The notes beneath the pieces were generated by a model that made no database searches, was not told the origin of the DNA, and was given only the letters and a program-made list of their open reading frames with translations. DNA of 64,000 bases from Nitrososphaerota archaeon. Its GTDB lineage: Archaea; Thermoproteota; Nitrososphaeria; Nitrososphaerales; CADDZS01. Below, in pieces: positions 26,468 through 35,157 of the stretch. How positions within the stretch are numbered: position 1 is the stretch's first letter; every line of letters starts with the position of its first letter. Location: contig JAJPHP010000006.1 in NCBI GenBank assembly GCA_021325255.1, forward strand, positions 1-64,000, in the 5' to 3' direction. The position numbers and the translations under genes were made by a program.

Positions 26468-26486
26468 AGGAAAGACGCATGCACAC

Positions 26487-28136
26487 CTAATGTTTCGCGG
26501 TCTTAGCTGCGGGCCACAGTCCGATTTCGGAATCGCTACTGACGACCGTATTGATTACGGCTGGCACATCAGCCTTCAACATCCTACTCAAAGTCGGGCC
26601 GAAGTCATTGGAGCGAGTCACGTCGACTCCGACTGCTCCAAATGATTCCGCGAGCTTCACAAAGTCAGGGTTGCGAAACTCAACGCTTCGTCTTCCTTTC
26701 GGAATCTCATATGCGGCATACGAGCCATTGTTGAAAACAACAGTCACAAACTTGAGGCCCATCCGTACCGCCGTCTCTAGATCTTGAATGGTCATCATAA
26801 AATCACCGTCGCCGTCCAAGCATATGACCTGTCTATCTGGCAGGGCTATTTTAGCCCCCATCGCCGCGGGAAACGCAAATCCCATCGCACCAAATCCACC
26901 GGACTTGTGCAGGCACCTCGGATGCCTCATCATCAAACGAGAAACATATCTCGCGTGCACCCCAGTCCCCGAGAAGATTATGGCGTTGCTTGATACCTGC
27001 TTCATCACCTCGCGGATGATCACCTTCTTGTCAACGGGAGAATCGCCGATGGGCGACTCGTAGAACTCATTTCTCTGATTGTGAAGTGCCTCCTGCAACG
27101 AGCCCAACTTTGGTCGTTGCCAAATCCCATTTCGCCTCGCTCTATCTTTTAGCACCATGATCAATTCTCGCAAGAAAGTATTGACATCAGCGAGGATGCC
27201 TAAATCTAAATCGTACTGCTTTCCGAGCTCAGTAGGATCAATGTCAACTTGAACCAGCTTGGTGTCCTTTCGAATCGAACTCCAATCTACAGTCGAATCA
27301 TCTCCAAATCGAAAGCCCAATCCAAGTACGAGGTCCGACATCCCAACAAGGTCGGTGGCTGCGGGATACCCCCAAACTCCAGTAGCGCCGAAGCAAAGGG
27401 GATGATCCTCAGAGACAAGGCCACGAGAAGAGTTCGTCAACGCGATAGGGATATTCAACAAATTGACCAGTTCCAAAAGCAAGGAATCGGCCCCTGAAAG
27501 GGCGGCACCTCCTCCAGCAAGGAGCACAGGGCATTCCGAAGACTCGAGTAATTCTGCCACCCTGAGCACATCCTCTCTTCTTGGCGCTAAACGAGTCGGA
27601 GTGAGCGAGAGCGAGTTCGGCTTGGGAGCATTCTCGATTTCTGCAATACCTACGTCGTACGGGATGTCAACATGAACAGGTCCAGGTCTGCCCGAAATTG
27701 TAGTGAGCAGAGCAAGCTTTAGTTGATTATGTAGGAGGTTTGGTGTCGTTATCTGAAAGCTTATCTTTGTTAGTGGCTTGAATACGTCCATCTGATTCCA
27801 CTCATTGTAAACCTCCCTACCAAGCTTAGAGCGTGGAAGATTACCGGTCAATACGAGAAGTGGTACCGATGCCCTTTGCGCGTTCGCTACACCTATCACC
27901 AAATTAGCAGCACTTGGACCGGCTCCCGCCAGGCATACTCCCGGCTTACCCGTGACTCTTGCAACCCCCTCGGCCATGGCTGCCGCGACCTGTTCATGCC
28001 TAACCGTTACGAATTCGACTAAACCTGTTTGGTTCATGTAGTCCGCAGCTTCCAAAAGCGAATTCCCTGGAAGCCCGAACACGTGTTTGATTCCACATGA
28101 AGCCAAGGTCTCTACTAGCGCATCGTCGGCTCTCAT
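26487..28136 (-). CDS. TPP-binding acetolactate synthase/decarboxylase-like enzyme
   Basis: A 549-residue three-domain TPP enzyme. The activating Glu is in VTVRHEQVAAAMAEG near residue 47, the central FAD/regulatory-like domain follows, and the TPP/Mg motif GDGDFMMTIQDLETAV ends in FNNGSY near 440-468. It resembles acetolactate synthase large subunits and benzoylformate or oxalyl-CoA decarboxylases. No small regulatory subunit and no ilv genes are nearby, so a catabolic 2-oxoacid decarboxylase or lyase is likelier than branched-chain synthesis; this is inference from context. Confidence 0.88.
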   Translation of the reverse strand: MRADDALVETLASCGIKHVFGLPGNSLLEAADYMNQTGLVEFVTVRHEQVAAAMAEGVARVTGKPGVCLAGAGPSAANLVIGVANAQRASVPLLVLTGNLPRSKLGREVYNEWNQMDVFKPLTKISFQITTPNLLHNQLKLALLTTISGRPGPVHVDIPYDVGIAEIENAPKPNSLSLTPTRLAPRREDVLRVAELLESSECPVLLAGGGAALSGADSLLLELVNLLNIPIALTNSSRGLVSEDHPLCFGATGVWGYPAATDLVGMSDLVLGLGFRFGDDSTVDWSSIRKDTKLVQVDIDPTELGKQYDLDLGILADVNTFLRELIMVLKDRARRNGIWQRPKLGSLQEALHNQRNEFYESPIGDSPVDKKVIIREVMKQVSSNAIIFSGTGVHARYVSRLMMRHPRCLHKSGGFGAMGFAFPAAMGAKIALPDRQVICLDGDGDFMMTIQDLETAVRMGLKFVTVVFNNGSYAAYEIPKGRRSVEFRNPDFVKLAESFGAVGVDVTRSNDFGPTLSRMLKADVPAVINTVVSSDSEIGLWPAAKTAKH

Positions 28137-28247
28137 TTACTCAGTCCAGCAGAGAGCTGCGTTTATGCATCGTAGATATACCTTAGGCATGAACTGGTAA
28201 ATCGTCTCGCAGGCTTTTTTCAATTTGAAGCAAAATTAATTAGACAA

Positions 28248-29546
28248 ATGGCGCTCGCTCGTGGAGCAAAGGATTTGGGCTCAACAACCAGTACTATCAA
28301 TGCTGCGCCGAACACCAAATCGCGCCTTCGCCATGTTCGCGGCGGACTTGACAATGCAGTACGCCAAGCGGAGCAGAGAAAGCTACATGACCTCACGGTC
28401 ATTGATATCGACGTGCACCAAAACGAACCTTTTACTCTCTTTGCGAGGTATCTGCCAGACAAATTCAAGCGGGAATACACAGACGAGAAACTGAAAGCAA
28501 TGGGCGCTAAATACGATGATGAAATCCACGTCGCAAATTATCCCGTAGGAATTGCTCTACGCAAGCAAATGGATCCCCTAGGCACGAGCAGATTCCCCTA
28601 CGATTTGACTCTTGGCGGGAGGATTAGGCGCCCTGAGGTAAAATCGTATGGTCTACCCAAACCCCGGAGAGAAGCCAGTGTTGAAGAGACCGTTGACATG
28701 TTTACGCAAAGGCTTCAGGACATCGGCATCAAGCGCTGCATAGTCTTCCCCAACGTTCTACTCAGTCTCAGTCATGTTCCAGATAAAGAACTTCAAATCG
28801 CTGTCGCTAACGCCTACATGGATTTCATGCTGGACAATTTCCTAGGCAAGTACCCGGAGATTCTTTCCTGTGTATGCGTGCCCACTGAGGTTCCGGACAA
28901 AGCAGCCGAGTTAATAGACCGCGTCGGCTCGGAAAAAGGAATAGTCGGAGTAGCGGCCTCGCCCTCGAGTCCCGGAGCGCTCGCCGGAGAGGAGGCTTGG
29001 AACCCCATCTACGAAGCGGCAGAGCACCAGCGACTTCCCATAGCATTCCACGGTGAGCTCTACAATATCCCTCCGCTGGATCGCTTCAAACCGCCTAGAT
29101 CTCTCCCTGTCAGGGTACTTGGGTTCCCGTTGTTTCTGATACTTCAATTGACGAGCATCGTCGCCGAAGGAGTACCTGAGCGATACAAGAAAACGAAGTT
29201 TGTCTTCATCGAGGGCGGCGTTACTTGGATTCCATGGCTGATGTACAGAATGGACACGGTATACAGGATGCGGAAAAGCGAAGCGCCTATGCTAACAAAG
29301 CCTCCCAGCGAATATATCAAGGAATTCTATTACTCGACGCAACCCATGGAACAGCCGCAGAACATAAGGGACCTAGAGTGGATATTCCGATCCTTCAACG
29401 CCGGGTCCCAGCTGCTTTACTCCAGCGACTATCCTCACTGGGACTTTGACGTCCCAAAGGTTGTGTACGATATGCCATTTTTGACCAAGGAAGAGAAGAA
29501 GAACATCTTGGGAGAAAATGCGCGAAAAGTGTTCAAGATAAACTGA
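28248..29546 (+). CDS. Amidohydrolase_2 family protein (ACMSD-like metal-dependent hydrolase/decarboxylase)
   Basis: A 432-residue TIM-barrel protein of the ACMSD/gamma-resorcylate decarboxylase group. IDIDVHQNE near residue 48-56 holds the Asp-x-His start of the metal site (the second His is Asn here), followed by IAFHGE near 263 and the late catalytic Asp in YSSDYPHWDFD near 391-401. Such proteins are common next to Rieske proteins in aromatic or heterocycle breakdown; here a Rieske gene follows after 30 bases. The first 45 residues are not typical of the family, so a later start is possible. Confidence 0.87.
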   Translation: MALARGAKDLGSTTSTINAAPNTKSRLRHVRGGLDNAVRQAEQRKLHDLTVIDIDVHQNEPFTLFARYLPDKFKREYTDEKLKAMGAKYDDEIHVANYPVGIALRKQMDPLGTSRFPYDLTLGGRIRRPEVKSYGLPKPRREASVEETVDMFTQRLQDIGIKRCIVFPNVLLSLSHVPDKELQIAVANAYMDFMLDNFLGKYPEILSCVCVPTEVPDKAAELIDRVGSEKGIVGVAASPSSPGALAGEEAWNPIYEAAEHQRLPIAFHGELYNIPPLDRFKPPRSLPVRVLGFPLFLILQLTSIVAEGVPERYKKTKFVFIEGGVTWIPWLMYRMDTVYRMRKSEAPMLTKPPSEYIKEFYYSTQPMEQPQNIRDLEWIFRSFNAGSQLLYSSDYPHWDFDVPKVVYDMPFLTKEEKKNILGENARKVFKIN

Positions 29547-29576
29547 AAGTCATTAGTTAGGAGTCTCTTCTTCTGC

Positions 29577-29936
29577 ATGCTATATCGGGTTGCCAAAACT
29601 GCGGATTTTGAAGACCTCAAGCCTATCTATGTGGAGGTAGGAAATCTGACCGTCGCAGTCTTCAAGCATCGAGAAAAATACTATGCCTACGCGAACATAT
29701 GCCCACATCAAGGCGGACCATCATGCGAGGGTATAGTCGTCGGGAATGTCGAGAGTGAAGTCAAGGATGGTACTCGGAGGGATTTTGTTTCGACAGAAAA
29801 TTTCAACATCGCGTGTCCATGGCACGGCATCGAGTTCGACTTGGAATCTGGAGTATGCCGCGCTCTCAAGGATTGGCGCCTTGCTTCCTTCCAGACCGTG
29901 GTCGAAGGAGACAGCGTCTTAATCGAGCGGAATTAG
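29577..29936 (+). CDS. Rieske [2Fe-2S] domain protein
   Basis: A 119-residue single-domain Rieske ferredoxin. The cluster ligands are CPH near residue 42-44 and CPWH near 80-83. The spacing is longer than in classic Rieske domains, but long spacers with an ending CPWHGxEFDxxSG are normal in a known subgroup of small archaeal and bacterial Rieske proteins. No membrane segment. An AGGAG stretch near 29560 precedes the ATG. It probably carries electrons for an oxygenase or works with the amidohydrolase; no oxygenase gene is beside it. Confidence 0.92.
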   Translation: MLYRVAKTADFEDLKPIYVEVGNLTVAVFKHREKYYAYANICPHQGGPSCEGIVVGNVESEVKDGTRRDFVSTENFNIACPWHGIEFDLESGVCRALKDWRLASFQTVVEGDSVLIERN

Positions 29937-30001
29937 CGGGAACGCAACCGCTTGAGTCGTAAATTCGTGCCATCAATGCTTCTTCAAGAAGAAGGAGCAA
30001 T

Positions 30002-31120
30002 TTAACGGGTAATTTTGACTGACTTTACTAATGTGACGAGACCAAACGGGTCATCATTCGCCGTTGACCAGTGCTCGTGAGCGATTCTCCACTCATTTCC
30101 CTCCTTGAAGAAAACGAGGGTCGCCCTGGTCGGGCTTATCAGAGTCTTTCCTCCTGCTTTGATCTCATACTGGAGTCCCAAGATAGCAACGGCCGTCTCC
30201 TTTCTATGTACCACCTCGGCGTGCACGAGCCGCACCTTGAAACGGTCCATTTGGGAAATCACATTGAAAACATGGTCATTGGCTTCTCGGCTCTCAAGCC
30301 TATCAAAAGGTGGAAAGCTCGAAAAAAAGCTGAACCCTTTCGCGCTACGAACTTCGAAGAGGGGTCGTAAGTCTTTAGCGTTGAGTCCCGCAATAATGTC
30401 CCGTACTATTTCCTGAACGGATTTGCCACTCTTAGTACCATTGCTTCGCTTCACAGTCGTGGCATTGCTTATCTTGCGGCACTCCTTCTCGAGCTCGCGT
30501 ATTCCCAGATTGGCTTTCACCGCGAGTTTGGCAGTGTTCCACCTTTCCGTTGTGTCTTCGATTTTCAGTAAAGCGCGGGCGTGCCCCTCGGTCAGAGAAC
30601 AAAGAACCTTCTTTCTCTCCTCTTCCGAGGCTATTGTGTCAGGGAACAAATGCAGCATGGCAACGTGTTGCGAAACGTATGCGTTTGACTTGCCGATTAG
30701 CTCCGCCACTCCAGCATAGGTCTTTTTTGTAAGCGCACGGAGTCTTTCGATTAACAAAGCTCTTTCATAGTCTGTAAAGTCCCTGCGGTGCTCGTTTTCA
30801 ATCAATGTCATTATGAGAGCTTCTGTGTCCGAGGCTTCGACTACCTCCGCAGATATCGAATCCCATCCAAGTTTCTTGGCAGCAGAGTATCGACGATTAC
30901 CAGCGATAATTTCATACTTGCCCTTCTTTTCCCCGTGCTCACGAACGATTATCGGATGAAGCTGTCCGTATCTGGAAAGAGACTGCACGATATCATCAAT
31001 TTCCTCATCCCTGTCTGAATTAACAAACAACCGTCGATCCATTAACTGGCTGATTGGGATCTTTTGCAAATACTCTGCGCGCCTTAACGCCATAACTCTC
31101 GATCTATTTCTTCTTTTCAC
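30002..31120 (-). CDS. ParB-like DNA-binding protein fused to a C-terminal NTF2/SnoaL-like domain
   Basis: A 372-residue protein. Residues about 19-105 form a ParB N-terminal (CTP-binding) domain with AGNRRYSAAKKLG at 74-86 and IENEHRRDFTDYERA at 107-121. A KorB/ParB-type helix-turn-helix lies at about 136-165 (AGVAELIGKSNAYVSQHVAML). After a basic linker (about 215-240) the rest, about 243-357, looks like an NTF2-like domain with the closing GNEWRIAHEHWS. ParB proteins normally end in a dimerisation domain, so this fusion is unusual. No parA is nearby. GTG 31120 overlaps a 16-bp palindrome; ATG 31093 is an alternative start. Divergent from an ABC importer: a ligand-sensing regulator is inferred. 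Confidence 0.88.
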   Translation of the reverse strand: MKRRNRSRVMALRRAEYLQKIPISQLMDRRLFVNSDRDEEIDDIVQSLSRYGQLHPIIVREHGEKKGKYEIIAGNRRYSAAKKLGWDSISAEVVEASDTEALIMTLIENEHRRDFTDYERALLIERLRALTKKTYAGVAELIGKSNAYVSQHVAMLHLFPDTIASEEERKKVLCSLTEGHARALLKIEDTTERWNTAKLAVKANLGIRELEKECRKISNATTVKRSNGTKSGKSVQEIVRDIIAGLNAKDLRPLFEVRSAKGFSFFSSFPPFDRLESREANDHVFNVISQMDRFKVRLVHAEVVHRKETAVAILGLQYEIKAGGKTLISPTRATLVFFKEGNEWRIAHEHWSTANDDPFGLVTLVKSVKITR

Positions 31121-31130
31121 ACGTGTGAAA
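31115..31130. promoter_or_regulatory. Perfect 16-bp palindrome TTTCACACGTGTGAAA, parS-like operator candidate
   Basis: The sequence equals its own reverse complement. Its CACGTG core flanked by T-rich/A-rich arms resembles bacterial parS (TGTTTCACGTGAAACA), with the arms altered. It covers the GTG start of the ParB-like gene and ends 32 bases before the TATA box of the importer gene, so it is well placed for autoregulation and for control of the importer. Confidence 0.6.
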
Positions 31131-31161
31131 TGGCCGAGTATTCCATTGGCTCACCAAGAAA

Positions 31162-31171
31162 CCTTAAATAT
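31162..31171 (+). promoter_or_regulatory. TATA box of the ABC importer operon
   Basis: CCTTAAATAT is centred about 29 bases before ATG 31196, predicting a leaderless transcript starting at that ATG rather than at ATG 31130, which is upstream of the box. Confidence 0.65.
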
Positions 31172-31195
31172 GCAGTGCATACCGCGCCCTTTGAA

Positions 31196-32992
31196 ATGAA
31201 GAACCGGACGCTCGTTAAGAGAGGAATTAGTCGAGTAGCTACTGCCGTCGTCGTCGTTGTTATAGTTATCATCGCTGCTGCAGCAGGGGTTTACGTCCTA
31301 ACTTTACCCAAAGGGGGGACAACGACCATTACTCAAACCCAAACTCAGTCGGGATCTGTTACCACGGCCTCAGGTACCGTAACGCTAACGACTACGGCAA
31401 CAGCGTCCGGTAGTTCGAGCGCAACGACGTCTTCTTCAGTTTCAACAACTTCGTCTGCGCCGAGTGGCAATCAGACTTTCGTCGTTAATATGCTGAGCGG
31501 CGGGTCCGGTCTAGACCCCACATATGCGCTAGAACCAACAGTCACTAGCAACATATACGAACGCTTGGCAATTATAGCGCCTAACGGGACAGTGCTCCCT
31601 CAGTTGGCAACGAGCTGGACTGTCGCGCCCAACGGGACGCAATGGACTTTCAACTTGAGGCAGGGTGTGCTGTTCCAGGATGGCTCGCTATTTAATTCGA
31701 GCGCAGTGGCGTTCACGTTCACGCGACAAAAAGACCTCGTGCAGGGACAGACGACGGTGGTCAGCCAAATTGCCTCCATAGTTGCGGTAGATCCTTACAC
31801 CGTCGTCATCAACACGGTGAAGTCAGTCCCCCTGCCTTTGTACATGGCTTCCGAGCAGTCAACTTGGATAACCACCCCGAATGCCTTCAATTATGCAGGG
31901 ATAAAGACTACAGGCAATGCCACTCAAGACCAGATTAATCTCGAGAATTGGTTTAACGCGGGTCATTCTGACGGTACTGGTCCTTATCAGGTGGTGACAT
32001 CTCTTTACAACGCTCAAAGCAGTGTCACGCTCGTCAGATTTAGCAAGTACTGGGGCGGTTGGAAGCCCAATCAGGCTAACACTGTGATTTTCAACACGGT
32101 CAATAGCGGCACACTTGCTCTGCAAGAGATGGCGGCTGGACAAGCAGATCTTTTCGGCTCGCCCACTGTCTCCCAGCTACCGCTTGTAAATTCAAGTTCA
32201 AACGTGAAGCTGGTTAGCGGAACAAACGTTGCTGTTCAGATGCTTTGGTACAACGTAAACAACTATCCGCTAAACAACACCTTGGTGAGGCAAGCGCTCT
32301 CGTATGCAATTCCTTACCAAGACATAATCAATAACGTATACGGCGGTCAGGCGACTCCTGCGGTTGGTTGGATTGCACCCGGCGTTTTCGGGCACGATAA
32401 CAATGCATCATCCTTCAACTTTAACATGACGATGGCGCATAACTTGTTGAAGGAAGCGGGATTCTCCAGCGGTGCCATATCTCCGGCAAGGACCCTTACA
32501 GTCCTGCTGTATGTTCTCTATCCGGAGACAACTCAGACATGGTCGCTCATTCAGCCAGATTGGGCAGAACTCGGACTCAATGTGAATCTTCTCGTTGTCG
32601 GATCTAGCACGCTGATTTCAACAATCAAAGGAGCCAATCCCCCAGACGTGGTAGGATTGCGATGGAGTCCCTCCTGCATGTCAGCCGGTTGCCCGCTGCT
32701 TGATAATTGGGGTAACAGTAGTTTTGTGAATTTTGCAAACTGGCAAAACAACACATTCACCGGTATAGTACAACAAGCGCTTTCAGTAGAAGGGAGCAAT
32801 CCATCTCAATCACTGAGTCTATTCTCTCAGGCTCAACAGATGCTTTTCCAGAATGCCCCCGGAGTAGTGATGGTTAACCTCAACACACTCTTCGTTCTCA
32901 ACAGTCATTGGTCAATAATTCCAGGCGCCGTCGCATTCGAACCAAATGAGATCTCAAACACGTTCTTCGTGTATGCAGTCCAATATTCTTAG
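31196..32992 (+). CDS. ABC transporter substrate-binding protein (family 5, dipeptide/oligosaccharide type)
   Basis: About 598 residues from ATG 31196. A positively charged start (KNRTLVKRGISR) leads into one membrane segment of V, I and A (about residues 14-36), then a 50-residue Thr/Ser-rich stalk, typical of archaeal surface-anchored binding proteins and probably glycosylated. The rest is a family 5 extracellular binding domain with YERLAII, GTQWTFNLRQGVLFQDGSLFNSSAVAFT and VRQALSYAIPYQDII. It captures a peptide or, often in archaea, an oligosaccharide outside the cell for the following permeases and ATPases. A longer frame from 31130 exists but starts before the TATA box. Confidence 0.92.
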   Translation: MKNRTLVKRGISRVATAVVVVVIVIIAAAAGVYVLTLPKGGTTTITQTQTQSGSVTTASGTVTLTTTATASGSSSATTSSSVSTTSSAPSGNQTFVVNMLSGGSGLDPTYALEPTVTSNIYERLAIIAPNGTVLPQLATSWTVAPNGTQWTFNLRQGVLFQDGSLFNSSAVAFTFTRQKDLVQGQTTVVSQIASIVAVDPYTVVINTVKSVPLPLYMASEQSTWITTPNAFNYAGIKTTGNATQDQINLENWFNAGHSDGTGPYQVVTSLYNAQSSVTLVRFSKYWGGWKPNQANTVIFNTVNSGTLALQEMAAGQADLFGSPTVSQLPLVNSSSNVKLVSGTNVAVQMLWYNVNNYPLNNTLVRQALSYAIPYQDIINNVYGGQATPAVGWIAPGVFGHDNNASSFNFNMTMAHNLLKEAGFSSGAISPARTLTVLLYVLYPETTQTWSLIQPDWAELGLNVNLLVVGSSTLISTIKGANPPDVVGLRWSPSCMSAGCPLLDNWGNSSFVNFANWQNNTFTGIVQQALSVEGSNPSQSLSLFSQAQQMLFQNAPGVVMVNLNTLFVLNSHWSIIPGAVAFEPNEISNTFFVYAVQYS

Positions 32993-33038
32993 TCAGCGCA
33001 TTCTAAGACTTCGGATACGATTCGTTTGAGGAGGCCCA

Positions 33039-33056
33039 GGTGAGGGGCCCCTCACC
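33039..33056 (+). terminator. Perfect 18-bp GC-rich palindrome GGTGAGGGGCCCCTCACC, terminator or attenuator
   Basis: It lies 47 bases after the binding-protein stop, with a T-rich stretch (CTATTATTTTCTTC) about 7 bases on. It could end or trim most transcripts after the binding protein, giving more binding protein than permease, a common arrangement in ABC operons. A DNA-binding site is the alternative. Confidence 0.5.
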
Positions 33057-33171
33057 ACATCCTATTATTTTCTTCATTTGTGGCAAGGCAGAACCTCTGC
33101 AATCATTACACTATTGCCTTTAGACGAGATAGACAATAGAAAGAAGAATGAGACATGCGAAAAACCATACT

Positions 33172-33180
33172 GCCTATATA
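33172..33180 (+). promoter_or_regulatory. TATA box before the first permease gene
   Basis: GCCTATATA lies about 34 bases before the TTG at 33210. It suggests the permease and ATPase genes also have their own promoter. Confidence 0.5.
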
Positions 33181-33209
33181 GTGTTCATTGAATGCGAGAC
33201 TAGACGCCG

Positions 33210-34229
33210 TTGGCAAGCATTCTGCGGTACACAGCCAGGCGAGTTGTCACAGCCGTTCCGGTTCTAATCGGAGTGTTCATTGTAACATTCGTACTTACCC
33301 ATATCGTTCCTTCAGACCCGGCCTTGCTTTTTGCAGGAACAACTGCTACGCAAGCCGAATTACAAGCAATTAGAGTCCAACTCGGTCTCAATCTTCCGTT
33401 GTACGATCAACTGTGGATAAGTCTCGTTAATCTCCTTCGAGGAGATTGGGGAACCTCATTCGTGTACCACGAACCTGTACTAAAGGCGATAGGATTTGCT
33501 CTACCCAATACGCTTACCTTAATCCTCATCAGCATGGTGGTTGCAATCGCAATATCAATTCCTATCGGTGTCATTTCTGCAATTCACAAGGACACATGGA
33601 TTGACCACCTATTCAGAATACTATCCACCGTGAGCTACGGGATTCCCGCGTTCTGGCTCGGCATGAATCTTCAATTGCTGAGCAAGGTTGTGCCGAGTTT
33701 TCCTCTCGGCGGATCGATAGATAACACTCTTCTCCTTACACACCCACTCACGAGGGTCACGGGCTCTTACTTGATAGACAGCCTAATCACAGGTAACTGG
33801 CTAGTATTCAATGATGTCGCTGTTCGGCTTATTCTCCCTGTATTCACACTTGCTTTCACCACATCGGGGCCGCTGATTAGGCAGGTCCGGTCTTCGATGA
33901 TATCAGCACTCGAAGAGCGCTACACAACTACCGCAAAAGCCTACGGTTTGCCCGAGCGCTACATTCACTTTCGACTAGTGCTCAAAAACGCAATCGCACC
34001 GACGATTGTCTTGCTTGGATTGATTTTTGGTTTCCTTCTGGTCGGTGTGTTCTATGTAGAAGCCATATTTGGATTGAACGGAATAGGGAGCCTTGCGGCC
34101 ACTGCGTTTGAGAATCTTGACTTTCCTTTGAGCCTTGGCATAGTTCTTGTCGTTGCTGTGCTCTTCGTCGCGGCAAACATTGTTGTAGATGTAGCCCAAG
34201 CATACCTCGATAGGAGAATAGTGTTGTAA
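33210..34229 (+). CDS. ABC transporter permease, DppB/OppB type
   Basis: A 339-residue inner-membrane permease. The first helix (RRVVTAVPVLIGVFIVTFVLTHIVPSDP) and the LGLNLPLYDQ motif just after it are typical of DppB. Several more hydrophobic segments follow, with the EAA-like loop RQVRSSMISALEERYTTTAKAYGLPERYIHFRLVLKNA near 228-265 that docks on the ATPases. The start is TTG 33210 behind a TATA box. The importer takes up peptides or oligosaccharides. Confidence 0.93.
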   Translation: MASILRYTARRVVTAVPVLIGVFIVTFVLTHIVPSDPALLFAGTTATQAELQAIRVQLGLNLPLYDQLWISLVNLLRGDWGTSFVYHEPVLKAIGFALPNTLTLILISMVVAIAISIPIGVISAIHKDTWIDHLFRILSTVSYGIPAFWLGMNLQLLSKVVPSFPLGGSIDNTLLLTHPLTRVTGSYLIDSLITGNWLVFNDVAVRLILPVFTLAFTTSGPLIRQVRSSMISALEERYTTTAKAYGLPERYIHFRLVLKNAIAPTIVLLGLIFGFLLVGVFYVEAIFGLNGIGSLAATAFENLDFPLSLGIVLVVAVLFVAANIVVDVAQAYLDRRIVL

Positions 34230-34260
34230 CCAATGGGTCATGATAGGTGATTTTTTCGAA

Positions 34261-35157
34261 ATGACGGTAACGACAATAATTCGTCGCGATTGGATTGGCA
34301 AAATGCGCGAGCAACTAAAGAGCAAGGTACTGCTTTGCGGAGTTGCAATACTTGTTTTTTGGATCATAGTTGCAATCTTTGCATATCTTATTGCTCCCTA
34401 TCCGCAGCAGGGGTTGAATGGTATCCCCAACCCGGCGCAGGCTCTTCGACCACCTAGCTGGCAACACCTATTCGGGACCACAGAATTGGGATTGGACCTT
34501 TTCAGTCGAGTGATCTTCGGCACGAGAATAGCTCTCTTTACGGCAGCCGTAGTCACCGGGGCGAGCCTCCTGATAGGATACCCATTGGGGGTGATAGCAG
34601 GTTATGTGGGTGGGTCACTAGATGAAGGGTTGATGAGAATTACCGACGTTTTCTTGGCGTTTCCCACTATTCTGATGGCAATTCTAATTGTGGCTGCCAT
34701 TCACCCGAGCCTGTGGAGCATGATACTTGCCCTTTCCGTTACTCGATGGCCGCAGTACGTGAGGTTGTCAAGAGCACAAGCCCTATCACTGCGAACTCGC
34801 AACTTCGTTTTGGCAGCAAAGGGAATGGGAGAAGGCAGGTTTGAGATAATAAGGAAACACATCGCAATCAACGCTATTCCACCAGTGCTAATCTTGGCCA
34901 CCACAGACTTCGGGTTCATCATCCTTGCTGATGCGGGCTTGAGTTTCCTCGGACTTGGAGTCACGCCACCGACCGCAGACTGGGGTCTCACAATCGCGCA
35001 ATCCATCGCATATTTTCCAGTATATTGGTGGTATGCAACCTTCCCAGGGATTGCACTCTTCACGCTTGTCACTGCGTTTGCTCTAATCGGGGACGTTCTG
35101 ACCGAGAGACTGGATCCGAAGCTTGCGAAAATGACAGGGGTCTGGTCAAAATTATGA
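34261..35157 (+). CDS. ABC transporter permease, DppC/OppC type
   Basis: About 298 residues with the DppC order: a short cytosolic N-terminus, a membrane helix (VLLCGVAILVFWIIVAIFAYLIAPY), the HLFGTTELGLDLFSRVIFGTR motif and four to five more helices with a docking loop LSLRTRNFVLAAKGMGEGRFEIIRKHI. ATG 34240 and ATG 34261 are both in frame; 34261 has an AGGTGAT ribosome site 9 bases before it and is preferred. The stop overlaps the next gene by four bases (ATGA). Confidence 0.92.
   Translation: MTVTTIIRRDWIGKMREQLKSKVLLCGVAILVFWIIVAIFAYLIAPYPQQGLNGIPNPAQALRPPSWQHLFGTTELGLDLFSRVIFGTRIALFTAAVVTGASLLIGYPLGVIAGYVGGSLDEGLMRITDVFLAFPTILMAILIVAAIHPSLWSMILALSVTRWPQYVRLSRAQALSLRTRNFVLAAKGMGEGRFEIIRKHIAINAIPPVLILATTDFGFIILADAGLSFLGLGVTPPTADWGLTIAQSIAYFPVYWWYATFPGIALFTLVTAFALIGDVLTERLDPKLAKMTGVWSKL

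Noticed and set aside
26487..28136. Biosynthetic acetolactate synthase (ilvB)
   Set aside because: No small subunit or ilv genes nearby and the family contains many catabolic decarboxylases, so a specific gene symbol is not justified.
29577..29936. Long spacer between the Rieske ligand pairs as a novelty
   Set aside because: A known subgroup of small Rieske proteins has the same long spacer and CPWHGxEFD ending, so this is normal.
30002..31120. ParB as sign of a plasmid or an origin of replication
   Set aside because: No parA, replication protein, cdc6 or AT-rich origin repeats nearby; the cdvB gene and metabolic context point to chromosome.
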